Assembly: GCF_023701525.1 (NCBI RefSeq)
Contig: NZ_JAMQAW010000012.1
Coordinates: 64,762 to 128,761, forward strand
DNA: 64,000 nt
Direction of reading: 5' to 3'
Source: Streptomyces albipurpureus
GTDB lineage: Bacteria; Actinomycetota; Actinomycetes; Streptomycetales; Streptomycetaceae
The notes beneath the pieces are model-generated. The model was not told the DNA's origin and searched no databases. It was given only the letters and a program-made list of their open reading frames with translations. How positions within the stretch are numbered: the first letter of the stretch is position 1; every line of letters starts with the position of its first letter. The position numbers were made by a program, and so were the translations under genes. Below, in pieces: positions 26,567-35,546 of the stretch.

Positions 26567-27036
26567 ACGAGGTACAGCAGCACCATCAGCGGGTGGACCG
26601 AAGGCGCATTCTCGTGGTGGAACCCTCCGCGGAGGACGCCAAGACCATCGAGCAGGCCCTGAGTCGTACGCATCCGCATCTGCGGCTGGAATTCGCCTCT
26701 CGGGAGGACGGAATCGCCGAGCGGCTGCTAGCGGCGCCGACCCTGCCCGGTCTGGTGCTGCTCAACGTTCATCTGCCCGAGCACCAAGGGCATGCGGTAC
26801 TGCGAGCCATTCGCTCGCACCCCCATCTCAGTGAGGTCACGGTGGTGGTCTTCACGCCCTCGACCTCACCGACCGAAGTCGACTCCTGCTATCAGGCGGG
26901 AGCCGACAGCTATGTCTACAAGCCGGTCAACTTCGCGCTGTTCAGGACCGCGCTCAAGGGTGCGATCGACTACTGGCAGGATTCAGCGTCCCGGATACGC
27001 GGATCGTTGGATGGGTCCTGCCCCACGCCACGGTAG
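26563..27036 (+). CDS. Receiver-domain protein with Asn at the phospho-acceptor position
   Basis: A 157-aa single-domain response-regulator-like protein. The fold is clear: ILVVEPSAEDA (acidic start), LVLLNVHLPEHQGH at strand 3, VVFTPSTS with the switch Thr98, and YVYKPVNF with the conserved Lys120. The residue that should be the phosphorylated Asp is Asn68 (codon aac at 26764), and only one acidic residue remains at the metal pocket. It should therefore not be phosphorylated in the normal way and may be a constitutive or ligand-gated partner. There is no output domain. The ATGA overlap with the phosphatase gene suggests direct interaction with that protein. Confidence 0.88.
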   Translation: MNEVQQHHQRVDRRRILVVEPSAEDAKTIEQALSRTHPHLRLEFASREDGIAERLLAAPTLPGLVLLNVHLPEHQGHAVLRAIRSHPHLSEVTVVVFTPSTSPTEVDSCYQAGADSYVYKPVNFALFRTALKGAIDYWQDSASRIRGSLDGSCPTPR

Positions 27037-27378
27037 ACGGTTCCTTGTGCCAGGACGCGGTCGTGCTTCAGCCCGAGCCGCCGACCCACTTCAGGCTCCA
27101 CGGCTCTTCTCACGCCCCAGCCCGATCTCCACCGTCCCCGGAACTGCGGGGCACGGCAACGGGCTCCGCCGCCCGGGCCACCGGACCGTCACCACCATGG
27201 GAGAGTTCCCCACGGTCGTTGCGAGCCCTCACCCGGTTCACCCGGGCTGTTCGGTGCCGTCGTTGCCCGGTGATGGTGCTCCCCACCCGATCGCTGGCGC
27301 CCGATGGCTGCGCCTCACCAGTGCCTTCTCCCGTGCACATGGCCCGCACGGCTCTCCTGGCGCTCCAGGTCCAAGGAG
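27037..27378. other. Intergenic between convergent genes, no gene seen
   Basis: 342 bp, high GC, with overlapping open frames and no clear terminator stem. Confidence 0.4.
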
Positions 27379-27855
27379 TCACTTCGCCGCCGGAGAACCG
27401 TCCTGGGCACGATGGACACGCAGCAGCCACTGTCGGCCCGGCCAGCCGTCGCGCTGAATGAGTTCAGCGGTGAAACCCGACTCCTGCAAGGTCTGCGCTA
27501 TCAGCGCCAGCCGCTCCCGACGGTGCTCCGCCGCGCCCGGCGGGTCCGGCACATTCCCCGGGGGACGCCGGAACTCAGCGGGTGGGTAGTAGGTGACCTC
27601 GACACAGAGCTCCGCACCGGGAGGCCAGCTGTCTGGATGCACTGCCTCCACGGCGCAGAATCCACCCCTCCAGTGACCTTTTCGCTCGGCCCGGGAAGGA
27701 GTCAGCCCTGTCTCCTCCAGGACACGCGCCACCTCCGTGGCTCCCCCGTAGTAGTCGAAGCCTTCGGGCACCGGGCTGGCCGGCTGCTCGGAAGCCGAGT
27801 CGAGGGGCGGAACGGCGGAGAGAGGATGCGCACGACCGCGGTTGCGCTTGGTCAT
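27379..27855 (-). CDS. Protein of unknown function
   Basis: A 158-aa soluble protein I do not recognise. The first 30 residues are Pro/Ser-rich and probably disordered. The rest reads as two related alpha/beta modules: VARVLEETGLTPSRAERKG...GGFCAVEAVHPDSW and RLALIAQTLQESGFTAELIQRDGWPGRQWLLRVHR, each a helix, an amphipathic segment and a strand ending in a basic or aromatic stretch. That suggests an internal duplication of a ferredoxin-like or ACT-like unit. ATG 27855 has AGGA 9 bases upstream. It stands alone, convergent with the receiver gene. Confidence 0.62.
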   Translation of the reverse strand: MTKRNRGRAHPLSAVPPLDSASEQPASPVPEGFDYYGGATEVARVLEETGLTPSRAERKGHWRGGFCAVEAVHPDSWPPGAELCVEVTYYPPAEFRRPPGNVPDPPGAAEHRRERLALIAQTLQESGFTAELIQRDGWPGRQWLLRVHRAQDGSPAAK

Positions 27856-28516
27856 GCCCCATCCTGCCTCTCCATACCCGCCGCCACCGCCGCTTTCCGG
27901 CCAGGTCCTAGAGGCGGGAGAGCAGAGCAGAGACCGGGCGCCGATGACCGTTCAGGAGTAGCTGACGCTGAGCGGTCCCGGGCGAACGGCCGGTGCTGAC
28001 GGCGAGCCGTGCTCCGAGGGTTTTCATCTGATCGATAGCGCACAAGAGTTGATCGTATGATCCTGCCGATTCCCTTCGTGTGCGAGCAGGGCACATACGC
28101 TTCGATTCCCTCGCTGCTCGCTGGAGTGTTCCATCCGGGTGGGGGTGAGAAGTGCTCACCAGACACGCATACGGATTCATCCCGGTCAGCCGATGCTCCG
28201 CGCAGACGCTCAACAGATCAGTCCCTCCCCGGTCGCGGACGCTCCCAGATGCCTGGATCCCACCCACCGGGTGGGGTTCGGGCTGCCACCCGTGGACACG
28301 CGCCAACTCATCGGCCGCACCTCGTGCCCACACCCTGCGACGGCTCCGCCGGCGCCCGCCACGAAACCAAGCGTGAGCGGACAACTCCCCCTGATCGGTG
28401 GTGAAGTCGCCCTCTGGTGGACCGGGACCAGACTAGAGGGCGGCCTCATCGCGGGCCTTACTTTTCCGTCAGTACGGCTGGAGAGCGATGTGTGCCGCTG
28501 AGGATCCCCGGTGAGG
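27856..28516. other. Long intergenic region, no gene seen
   Basis: About 660 bp. Several open frames on both strands, none with a ribosome site plus protein-like composition. A less GC-rich patch at 28020-28110 may be a promoter for the 158-aa gene, reading left. Confidence 0.4.
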
Positions 28517-29122
28517 TCAGCGCATCGGGGTGGAGGTGCCGATCCAGTACAGGGCGATGTCGATCTCCCGTGCCGTCCAGTCGGCGGCGAGCGGGTCGGC
28601 GTGGGTGAGGAGCCCGTCCAGAAGGTTCATATAGCGGCTGTAGCGCCCGGAGTCATCGGTGAGAGTCAGCCCCAGGGATGTCAACGCGTGGTGGGCGCGC
28701 CGGTCGTAGACGGCCATACGGTGGGGAGCGGCGGCGGTCAGCAGGGTGGATGCCAGGGCGTCTCCCGTTCTGCAGCCTGGCAGTTCCCAGACGATGCTTC
28801 GTCCTTTCCGGGCGGCCTCGCCACGCGGTTCGGCCATCTCACGGACCGCTTCCATTGCCCTGGCGGTGATGGAACGTATCTGGACGTCCGGGAGCCCCAT
28901 CAACTCGGCCACCCAGGCGGTCCGGGCGGAGAGGCGTTTCCACACCATGAGTGCACCGATGTCGACCTTGCCCAGGCTGCCCGTGTCCTCGGCTCGCTGG
29001 GCCACCTCCCACAGGACTTCGTCGTACGCGGGTGAAACCGCGGCCCGGTAGGAGGCACGGGCGGCGAGGAGGGACGGCCAGACCCGTCTGGCTTCGATGG
29101 CGGTCAACGGTGTCGATTCCAT
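28517..29122 (-). CDS. Helical protein of unknown function
   Basis: A 201-aa protein, mostly alpha-helical, with no signal or membrane segment. Notable segments are DIGALMVWKRLSARTAWVAELM, LPGCRTGDALASTLLTAAAP and HRMAVYDRRAHHALTSLGLTL. The last resembles the part of helix-hairpin-helix base-excision glycosylase-like families where a conserved Asp follows a 'VYDRR' turn, but no hairpin motif is clear, so this is only a weak hint. I recognise the style from other Streptomyces hypothetical proteins. ATG 29122 has no evident ribosome site, so the mRNA may be leaderless or the start elsewhere. It is 175 bp from the WGR gene on the same strand. Confidence 0.68.
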   Translation of the reverse strand: MESTPLTAIEARRVWPSLLAARASYRAAVSPAYDEVLWEVAQRAEDTGSLGKVDIGALMVWKRLSARTAWVAELMGLPDVQIRSITARAMEAVREMAEPRGEAARKGRSIVWELPGCRTGDALASTLLTAAAPHRMAVYDRRAHHALTSLGLTLTDDSGRYSRYMNLLDGLLTHADPLAADWTAREIDIALYWIGTSTPMR

Positions 29123-29297
29123 GACTCTGTTTATCAGTCAAAGGGTTGATGGGCCCGAGGTTCTGTCTGGCCGCGGAGGTGACGGGTCGGCCAACCAACC
29201 ACGGCGGACGATCAAGGGCGCGCACTCCGCCGCGCCCTATCGCCCCCAACCGATCGGCTCCCCGGCATCCGGAGATCCGACCGCGATGCGAGATGCC

Positions 29298-30737
29298 TCA
29301 GATCAATCGGCGTATCTCACCGCGCACCCGGTAGAACCCACCCGAGGCAGGGTGGAGCGCATCGACCACATAGCGGGCGCCCGGCTCTCTGATGCCCCGC
29401 GGGAACTGCACGTTCCAAGAGGGGTCGAAGCCCTCGGAGACCACCTGTACCCGCATACGGCCGGCGTCTTGGACGCACTGCACCACCACCCCTCCAGCAG
29501 GTGCCACCACCACGGTGGCCACCTCGGTCGGCGAGGCCGCCGGGGTGTAGGCGGTCATCGCGGCGGCCGACTTGATGTCCCGTGCCAAGGGGACCGTGCC
29601 TTGCTGTGCTGCCGCTATGGCCGCGGTACTCGCATCCACACAGACCAGTGAACCGTCGGTGGTGACCATGTACAGCCGCTCATCGAGATACTGCATGGAC
29701 AGCGCCGAGCCACCGCCGGTGCCCAGTTTCCACAGTCGATTGCCCTCAGCGTCGAAGCAGTACACGGACGAGGAGGAGTCACCGGCGAAGACATAGGCCC
29801 CACCCGGCGCGGTCGCGCAGGAGTAGACCGAGGTGTCACAGCGATAGGTCGCCTCGACCACGCCCTTCGCCTTGGACAGCCGCTGAACCACATGGCGGCT
29901 GGTCCCCGCGTACACCGAGTCGTCTTCCTGCCAGCCGAAGAGGACGCCTCCTGTCGTGGGGGTGTGCCAGAGTTCGCCGCCGCCATGAGGTGCGTAGGCG
30001 GTCACCCCCTTCTGGTGACCGTGGTAGACACCCCGCTCGTCCGCCCGGACCATCCAAGCGTGGTTTCCGGCGGACTTGCGCGACCACTGGTGCTCATCCT
30101 CATGGTCAATGACCGTCAGCCCGCCCTGGGCATCGGAGACATTGAGCACCCCCTCGCGAATGTCCAGCCAGAAGATGTCCACGTCGGCCGCTATGTCATA
30201 GGCCCCGAAGGGCAGCTTCGACGAGAGGTCGTACACCGTGCCGTTGTCGCATCCGGCGTAAATCCAGAAGTCGTCAGCGACCAGACACTTGACGCCGTCC
30301 GGCAGCGCGTAGCGAGCGAGCACATCGCCGCCGTGGCTCAGTGTGTAGACATCGCCGGCCTGGTTGCCCACCCAGCAGCGGTCTTCGTCGATATGGATTC
30401 CAAAGGCCGCGGAACCCGTGCGGAACCTCCAGAGCACGGGGGCGACCGAGTGGGCGGTCGAGGGCGCGGAGGTGGCCTGACGACGGGTCACCGAGCGCGC
30501 GGCCCGCTGCCCCTGGACCGCGGGCGCGTATCCCTTGCGGACCTTCTCCCCGACCTTCTTCGCGGCTGCGGCCTGTGCCTTCTCGACCGTGGGAAACGTC
30601 GAGACCTGGGACTGACCCTGCGCGCCGATCCTCCCGTAGCGCACGGAGACGACCGTGCCGGCCACGGTCACCTCATAGAACTTGTGCGCTCCTTCGCCAT
30701 CCTGTGACAGCTCCAGATACGTGGTGGTACCAGACAC
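29298..30737 (-). CDS. WGR domain / PQQ-like beta-propeller protein
   Basis: A 479-aa protein. Residues about 1-78 form a WGR domain (TTYLELSQDG, then VRYGRIGAQGQSQVSTF and an Ala/Lys-rich helix). A basic linker follows (about 68-100, RSVTRRQATS). From about 105 to 479 there are seven or so repeated blades of PQQ/WD type (WVGNQAGDVYTLSHGG, VYAGTSRHVVQRLS, VFAGDSSSSVYCFD, VTTDGSLVCVD). WGR domains bind nucleic acid in PARP-family proteins and occur in MolR-like bacterial proteins; propellers are binding platforms. GTG 30737 is fixed by GGGAGGGG 6-9 bases upstream; the much longer open frame upstream is not coding. It is divergent from the riboswitch/metE unit. Function unknown. Confidence 0.85.
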   Translation of the reverse strand: MSGTTTYLELSQDGEGAHKFYEVTVAGTVVSVRYGRIGAQGQSQVSTFPTVEKAQAAAAKKVGEKVRKGYAPAVQGQRAARSVTRRQATSAPSTAHSVAPVLWRFRTGSAAFGIHIDEDRCWVGNQAGDVYTLSHGGDVLARYALPDGVKCLVADDFWIYAGCDNGTVYDLSSKLPFGAYDIAADVDIFWLDIREGVLNVSDAQGGLTVIDHEDEHQWSRKSAGNHAWMVRADERGVYHGHQKGVTAYAPHGGGELWHTPTTGGVLFGWQEDDSVYAGTSRHVVQRLSKAKGVVEATYRCDTSVYSCATAPGGAYVFAGDSSSSVYCFDAEGNRLWKLGTGGGSALSMQYLDERLYMVTTDGSLVCVDASTAAIAAAQQGTVPLARDIKSAAAMTAYTPAASPTEVATVVVAPAGGVVVQCVQDAGRMRVQVVSEGFDPSWNVQFPRGIREPGARYVVDALHPASGGFYRVRGEIRRLI

Positions 30738-30987
30738 AGCAGACCCCTCCCCTGGGTGGAACCGCGGTCCGATCCGCCGGCTCCCACTGCTGAAAACTCT
30801 AGGCGGCACCACTGACACTCGTCCGGGCCACGCGACGGGCCAGCTGCCGGGGACCCTGCGGAGGATCGCAGTCCGCACGCGGTGGAACAGATCGCCGTCC
30901 CCTCTCGGATTCCGGAATGTGAACAGTGGTATCCGCGTAGGCGCCGGTCCCTCTAGTCTGGTAGGGCAACTGGTTCGCCCTGTCCGC

Positions 30988-31155
30988 CAGGCAGGCGCGT
31001 CGCAAGAGGGAACCCGGTGGGAATCCGGGACTGCCCCGCAGCGGTGAGTGGGAACGACCGCCGTCATACGCACTGGGCCCGTCGGGCCTGGGAAGCGACG
31101 GCCAGTAGGTGTCTGCCCCGGCAGATGTGCCCGCGAGTCCGAAGACCTGCCCGTT
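30988..31155 (+). ncRNA. Cobalamin (B12) riboswitch controlling metE
   Basis: The leader has the conserved order of the cobalamin riboswitch: 5' pairing arm ggcagg (30990-30995), aagaggGAAcccGGTGggAATCCGGgac (31004-31031 region), gcCCCGCagCGGTgag, then ggcctgggaagcgacGGCCAGTAGG, and the closing gcgAGTCCGAAGACCTGCC whose cctgcc (31146-31151) pairs with the 5' arm. It lies about 185 nt upstream of metE. In other bacteria, B12 binding shuts off the B12-independent methionine synthase when the B12-dependent MetH can work, and the same logic is expected here. Confidence 0.92.
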
Positions 31156-31306
31156 GCCCGCGTACGTCCATCGTGCGCGGACCGCTGTTCCGGTGACCTT
31201 CGAGGGCGGGTCGACGTAGATCGAACGGATGGCCGCGTCCCAGCACGCGGAAATGGTCCGGTCGGTCGGTTCGTCATACCTTTGCGTTCCTCTCCCGTCA
31301 CCGGGA

Positions 31307-31322
31307 CATGTCGGACGACATG
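31307..31322 (+). promoter_or_regulatory. Small hairpin before the metE ribosome site
   Basis: catgtcg-ga-cgacatg (7-bp arms, 2-base centre) ends 6 bases before the aaggagag ribosome site. It could be a DNA operator or part of the riboswitch expression platform. Confidence 0.4.
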
Positions 31323-31340
31323 CTCGCGAAGGAGAGTTCT

Positions 31341-33665
31341 GTGACATCCAAGTCCGCAGTCGCGGCGGCACGGGCCACCGTGTACGGCTATCCCCGTCAG
31401 GGGCAGGGCCGAGAGCTGAAGAAGGCCATCGAGGGCTACTGGAAGGGGCGCGTGAGCGCCGATGCCCTCCAGCAGGCGGCAGCCGGCCTTCGGCGCAGCA
31501 ACTGGCAGCAACTGGCCGACGCCGGTATCCACGAGGTGCCGACCGGCGACTTCTCCTACTACGACCATGTTCTGGACACCAGTGTCATGGTCGGCGCGAT
31601 CCCCGACCGCCACCGGGCCGCCGTGGCGGCCGACGCCCTCGACGGGTATTTCGCCATGGCGCGAGGCACCCAGGATGTGGCGCCCCTGGAGATGACCAAG
31701 TGGTTTGATACGAACTACCACTATCTGGTGCCGGAACTGGACCCGAACACGGTCTTCACCGCGAACTCCTCCCAGCAGGTGGCCCAGGTGCGGGAGGCAC
31801 TGGCGCTGGGTCACTCCCCCCGGCCGGTACTGGTCGGCCCGATCACCTATCTGCTGCTCGCTAAGCCGGCCCCCGGTGTTGACGAGGGGTTTGACCCGCT
31901 GACACTGCTGGACCGACTGCTTCCGGTGTACGCGGAGGTCCTCGCCGATCTACGGGCGGCGGGCGCAAGTTGGGTGCAGCTGGACGAGCCCGCCCTCGTC
32001 CAAGACCGCTCCCCGGCTGAACTGAACGCGGCATCCCGTGCCTACCAGGCCCTCGGCACGCTGACCGATCGGCCCAAGGTGCTCGTCGCCTCCTACTTCG
32101 ACCGCTTGGGTGAGGCGCTCCCCGTACTGGCCAAGTCCCCGGTGGAGGGCCTCGCGCTGGACTTCACCGAGTCGGCGGCCGCCAACCTGAGGGACCTCGC
32201 CGCTGCCGGTGGGCTGGCCGGCAAGCGACTGGTGGCCGGTGTCGTCAACGGTCGCAACATCTGGATCAACGACCTGGAGAAGTCGCTGTCCACCCTCGGT
32301 ACCCTGCTCGGTCTGGCTGACCGGGTCGATGTCGCCGCTTCCTGCTCGCTGCTGCACGTTCCCCTCGACGCGTCGGTTGAGAGCGAGATCGATCCTCACA
32401 TCGCCCGCTGGCTCGCCTTCGCCCGTCAGAAGACGGCCGAGATCACCCTCCTCGCCCGGGGGCTCACCGAAGGTACGGAGGCCATCGCCGCCGAGCTGGC
32501 GGCCAACCGAGCCGATCTCACGGCCCGCACCACCTCGGCGATCACCCGCCACCCGGCCGTACGCGCCCGTACCGCGGCCGTCACCGACGCCGACAGCCGC
32601 CGTCCCCAGTCCTATCCCGAGCGGGCCAAGGCCCAACGGGAACAACTCGGTCTGCCCCTGCTCCCGACCACCACGATCGGCTCCTTTCCGCAGACCGCGG
32701 AGTTGCGTACCGCTCGCGCCGAGCTGCGGTCCGGACGCATCGACATCGCCGCGTACGAGGAGCGCATCGAGTCGGAGATCCGGGAGGTCCTCGCCTTTCA
32801 GGAGCGCGTGGGAATCGATGTCCTGGTGCATGGGGAGCCAGAGCGCAATGACATGGTGCAGTTCTTCGCGGAGCAGCTGACCGGTTACCTCGCCACCCAG
32901 CACGGTTGGGTGCAGTCGTACGGCACCCGCTATGTGCGTCCGCCGATCCTCGCCGGTGACATCTCCCGCGCCAAGCCGATGACCGTGCGTTGGACGACCT
33001 ACGCCCAGTCACTCACCGATCGACCGGTCAAGGGGATGCTCACCGGGCCGGTCACCATGCTGGCCTGGTCGTTCGTCCGGGACGATCAACCGCTCGGGGA
33101 GACCGCCCGCCAGGTGGCGCTCGCGCTGCGTGATGAGGTCGGCGATCTGGAACGGGCGGGAGCATCGGTCATCCAGGTGGATGAGCCAGCGCTGCGCGAA
33201 ACCCTGCCGCTGCGGGGCGCCGACCGTCCCGGCTATCTGGCGTGGGCCACCGAGGCGTTTCGGCTCACCACCAGTGGGGTGCGCGCGAACACCCAGATCC
33301 ACACACATATGTGCTACGCGGAGTTCGGTGACATCGTCGAGGCGATCGACGATCTGGATGCCGATGTCATCAGTCTGGAGGCGGCCCGCTCGCATATGCA
33401 GGTCGCGACCGAGCTGGCTGCCCATGGGTATCCGCGTGAGGCCGGTCCGGGGGTGTACGACATCCACTCGCCACGCGTTCCGACCGTGGACGAGGCAGCC
33501 AGCCTCCTGCGCAAGGGTCTCGCCGCCCTCCCGGCCGAGCGGCTCTGGGTCAATCCAGACTGCGGTCTCAAGACCCGCGGCTGGCCCGAGACCCGAGCGT
33601 CCCTGGAGAATCTGGTCGCCGCTGCCATCAGGGTGCGGGGTGAGCTTCCGGCCCAGCCCTCCTGA
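31341..33665 (+). CDS. metE: Cobalamin-independent methionine synthase
   Basis: A 774-aa 5-methyltetrahydropteroyltriglutamate-homocysteine methyltransferase, making methionine without B12. Two halves of the double barrel are visible. The C-terminal catalytic half carries the Zn ligands His656, Cys658, Glu680 and Cys741, whose spacing (2, 22, 61) equals that of E. coli MetE (641, 643, 665, 726). Folate-site segments such as TTIGSFPQT, HGEPERNDMVQFF and NPDCGLKTRGW are present. GTG 31341 is chosen because aaggagag (31329-31336) precedes it by 4-5 bases. The B12 riboswitch upstream is the expected control. A 16-bp terminator stem follows 10 bases after the stop. Confidence 0.98.
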   Translation: MTSKSAVAAARATVYGYPRQGQGRELKKAIEGYWKGRVSADALQQAAAGLRRSNWQQLADAGIHEVPTGDFSYYDHVLDTSVMVGAIPDRHRAAVAADALDGYFAMARGTQDVAPLEMTKWFDTNYHYLVPELDPNTVFTANSSQQVAQVREALALGHSPRPVLVGPITYLLLAKPAPGVDEGFDPLTLLDRLLPVYAEVLADLRAAGASWVQLDEPALVQDRSPAELNAASRAYQALGTLTDRPKVLVASYFDRLGEALPVLAKSPVEGLALDFTESAAANLRDLAAAGGLAGKRLVAGVVNGRNIWINDLEKSLSTLGTLLGLADRVDVAASCSLLHVPLDASVESEIDPHIARWLAFARQKTAEITLLARGLTEGTEAIAAELAANRADLTARTTSAITRHPAVRARTAAVTDADSRRPQSYPERAKAQREQLGLPLLPTTTIGSFPQTAELRTARAELRSGRIDIAAYEERIESEIREVLAFQERVGIDVLVHGEPERNDMVQFFAEQLTGYLATQHGWVQSYGTRYVRPPILAGDISRAKPMTVRWTTYAQSLTDRPVKGMLTGPVTMLAWSFVRDDQPLGETARQVALALRDEVGDLERAGASVIQVDEPALRETLPLRGADRPGYLAWATEAFRLTTSGVRANTQIHTHMCYAEFGDIVEAIDDLDADVISLEAARSHMQVATELAAHGYPREAGPGVYDIHSPRVPTVDEAASLLRKGLAALPAERLWVNPDCGLKTRGWPETRASLENLVAAAIRVRGELPAQPS

Positions 33666-33675
33666 TTGAGGGGAT

Positions 33676-33712
33676 CCGCCGGGCCGGGCGGTGTGACCGC
33701 CCGGCCCGGCGG
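33676..33712. terminator. Strong hairpin terminator after metE
   Basis: Arms 33676-33691 and 33697-33712 pair perfectly over 16 bp of pure G/C around a 5-base loop (tgtga), between convergent genes. Confidence 0.9.
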
Positions 33713-33740
33713 TTCGAGTCGGCTTCTCGACGTCCCCACG

Positions 33741-34601
33741 CTAGGGGAGTTCCTTACGGATGCGGTACAGAACGTCCTTGGTCGTCCGCGGTGGGGTCGC
33801 TCTGATGACCATCTGGTCGAGGACTTCCCGGTACACCGAGACCTCCGTCGGCTCCTCGATGTAGGAGGAGCGGGTCAGGCTCTCGCAGTAGATGACATCG
33901 GGAAAGTCGAAGCCGTCGAAGCGGAAGAGGGCGAACGGCCCGTATGCCCCTGGGTGGGCGCCGGCACGGAACTCGGCGAGCTGGAGTGCGACATTCGGCA
34001 GATCGCAGGTGTCGAGCAGACGGTCGATCTGCCCCTTCATGACCTCCGGTCCGCCAACAGGACGCCGTAGCGCCGTCTCGTCCATGACCACCCAGAGCTT
34101 GGGAGCGCCGGGGCGGCTGAGTACCAGCTGGCGCTCCTGGCGGAGGGCGATGCGTCGATCCAGCTCCCGCAGATCCACCCGGGGAAAGCCGAGCCGCAAG
34201 ACGGCTCGGGCGTAATCCTCGGTCTGTACCAGGCCCGGGACGAAGTGTGGTTCATAGGTGCGGATCTGGGCGGCTGACGCCTCCAGACTCACATAGAGGC
34301 TGAAGACGTCTGGGAGCACATCGCGGTACTTCTGCCACCACCCGGAGACATTCGCCTTCTCGCTGAGATCGAGGAACTCCCTTTTGTCTTTGGCGCTGAC
34401 GCCATAGAGATCGAGCATCGCGGCCACGGTCACATACTTCAGCGCGACCTCAGCGCGCTCGATGCGCGTGACGGTGGTGTGGGCCTGGCGTAGGTGCTGA
34501 CCGGCTTGCTGTGCGGTCATGCCCGCGGCTCTGCGCAGCTTCTGGAGCCGTCTGCCAAGGACCATCTGCAGAACGGTGGGAGCGGACCGCGACTCGCTCA
34601 C
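33741..34601 (-). CDS. XRE-family regulator with DUF5753 domain
   Basis: A 286-aa DNA-binding protein of the large Streptomyces XRE/DUF5753 family (WhiJ-like). An N-terminal HTH (LGRRLQKLRRAAGMTAQQAG...TTVTRIERAE, about 12-60) is followed by DUF5753 (about 105-275), with VPGLVQTEDYARAVL and RQERQLVLSRPGAPKLWVVMDE as landmarks. Such regulators normally pair with a DUF397 gene; here a small unrelated conserved gene is divergent from it. GTG 34601 gives 9-base spacing to GGGGAGG, better than GTG 34607. Its targets are not visible. Confidence 0.92.
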   Translation of the reverse strand: MSESRSAPTVLQMVLGRRLQKLRRAAGMTAQQAGQHLRQAHTTVTRIERAEVALKYVTVAAMLDLYGVSAKDKREFLDLSEKANVSGWWQKYRDVLPDVFSLYVSLEASAAQIRTYEPHFVPGLVQTEDYARAVLRLGFPRVDLRELDRRIALRQERQLVLSRPGAPKLWVVMDETALRRPVGGPEVMKGQIDRLLDTCDLPNVALQLAEFRAGAHPGAYGPFALFRFDGFDFPDVIYCESLTRSSYIEEPTEVSVYREVLDQMVIRATPPRTTKDVLYRIRKELP

Positions 34602-34887
34602 TCCCACAACCTCCCCTGTTCATAGGCCCTTTGAGGAGCAGTCTGCCATGGCCGCGGGAAGGTCGCCGCCGGCCGCCAGTCAGCCTGCACCCGGCGTATT
34701 CGATGTCACCGGGGACGGGACGGTTGACCAACACATTCAGCTGATGGCTTGTGCCCGATCGAGGGGGGTGAGTCGGGATATCTCGGCATCCCGCTCACTG
34801 GACCGGGGACCGAATCGGCCGTCGGCACCGTAGACTCAGCAGTTGCTCCCGGCCACGGGAGCGAAACTCGTGTGCGGAGAGGACTGG

Positions 34888-35070
34888 TTGCCCGTGTGGC
34901 AGGAGGCGCCGATCTACGACCGGCTCATAGGGGAGCTCGGCGATGTGCCTACTCAGGTCCGCCGGGAGGCCGAGCGCGTACTGCGGGAGCTGGAGCAGGT
35001 GATGCGGTTGGCGACGCCGCTGTCCGGGGGGCTTCCGCAGCAGATGTGGCCTCCGTCGCCCCGTCAGTGA
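34888..35070 (+). CDS. Small conserved-looking protein
   Basis: A 60-aa soluble protein: VWQEAPIYDRLIGELGDV, then a long helix VRREAERVLRELEQVM and a Pro/Gln-rich tail. I recall very similar short proteins in other Streptomyces, often near XRE/DUF5753 genes. TTG 34888 is chosen because ggagagga ends 4 bases upstream; GTG 34894 is the alternative, and the frame remains open to 34843. It is divergent from the XRE/DUF5753 gene, the place where a DUF397 gene often lies, but it is not a DUF397. Function unknown. Confidence 0.58.
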   Translation: MPVWQEAPIYDRLIGELGDVPTQVRREAERVLRELEQVMRLATPLSGGLPQQMWPPSPRQ

Positions 35071-35159
35071 GGCTGTCGCGACACTCGTTGAACGACGATG
35101 GCCGGGGCCGGCTGCGTCCGGCCCCCCTCGTCGAGCATGACCGCCTCGTATGACCCATA

Positions 35160-35195
35160 CCCCGCACCGGGCCTTGGGCCCTGGGGCGGGGTTTT
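35160..35195 (+). terminator. GC hairpin followed by tttt
   Basis: ccccgc (35160-35165) pairs with gcgggg (35186-35191), with further pairing of gggcc/ggccc inside the loop, followed by tttt, a near-classical rho-independent terminator for the small gene. The rest of the 35071-35546 gap holds no gene; its last 100 bp are AT-richer and should hold the promoter of the ABC operon. Confidence 0.65.
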
Positions 35196-35546
35196 GGCGC
35201 GCCGCTGAACAGTGCCGCGCGCGCATCAGGCGGTGCTTCGCCCTTGCCCGACGGGTACCTCCCGCCTGGGCGCGGTGCCCATGCTCCCGTGGGGCGGGCG
35301 TCCTGGCTGCCTCGGTGACGAGCCCACCCGCCGTCTGAGGGGACGGCCCACTTCACAGGGCGACCCCTCAGGAACCCTGCGCGGCACCTGGACCGGGGCA
35401 CAACAGACTCGTTCACCGGACCGCGTCCCACCCGCCCGAGAGCAACACTTTTTTCGATGCTCAGACAGGAATAGCTTCATCATCTTCCATTCACCGGTTC
35501 CCTGCTGCCAGCATCGGCGCACCGTCACCGTGTGAGGGAGAACCCC

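Noticed and set aside
30738-31814. N-terminal extension of the WGR gene to 838 codons
   Set aside because: It would run antisense through the riboswitch and the start of metE; GTG 30737 has an excellent ribosome site and begins the WGR domain.
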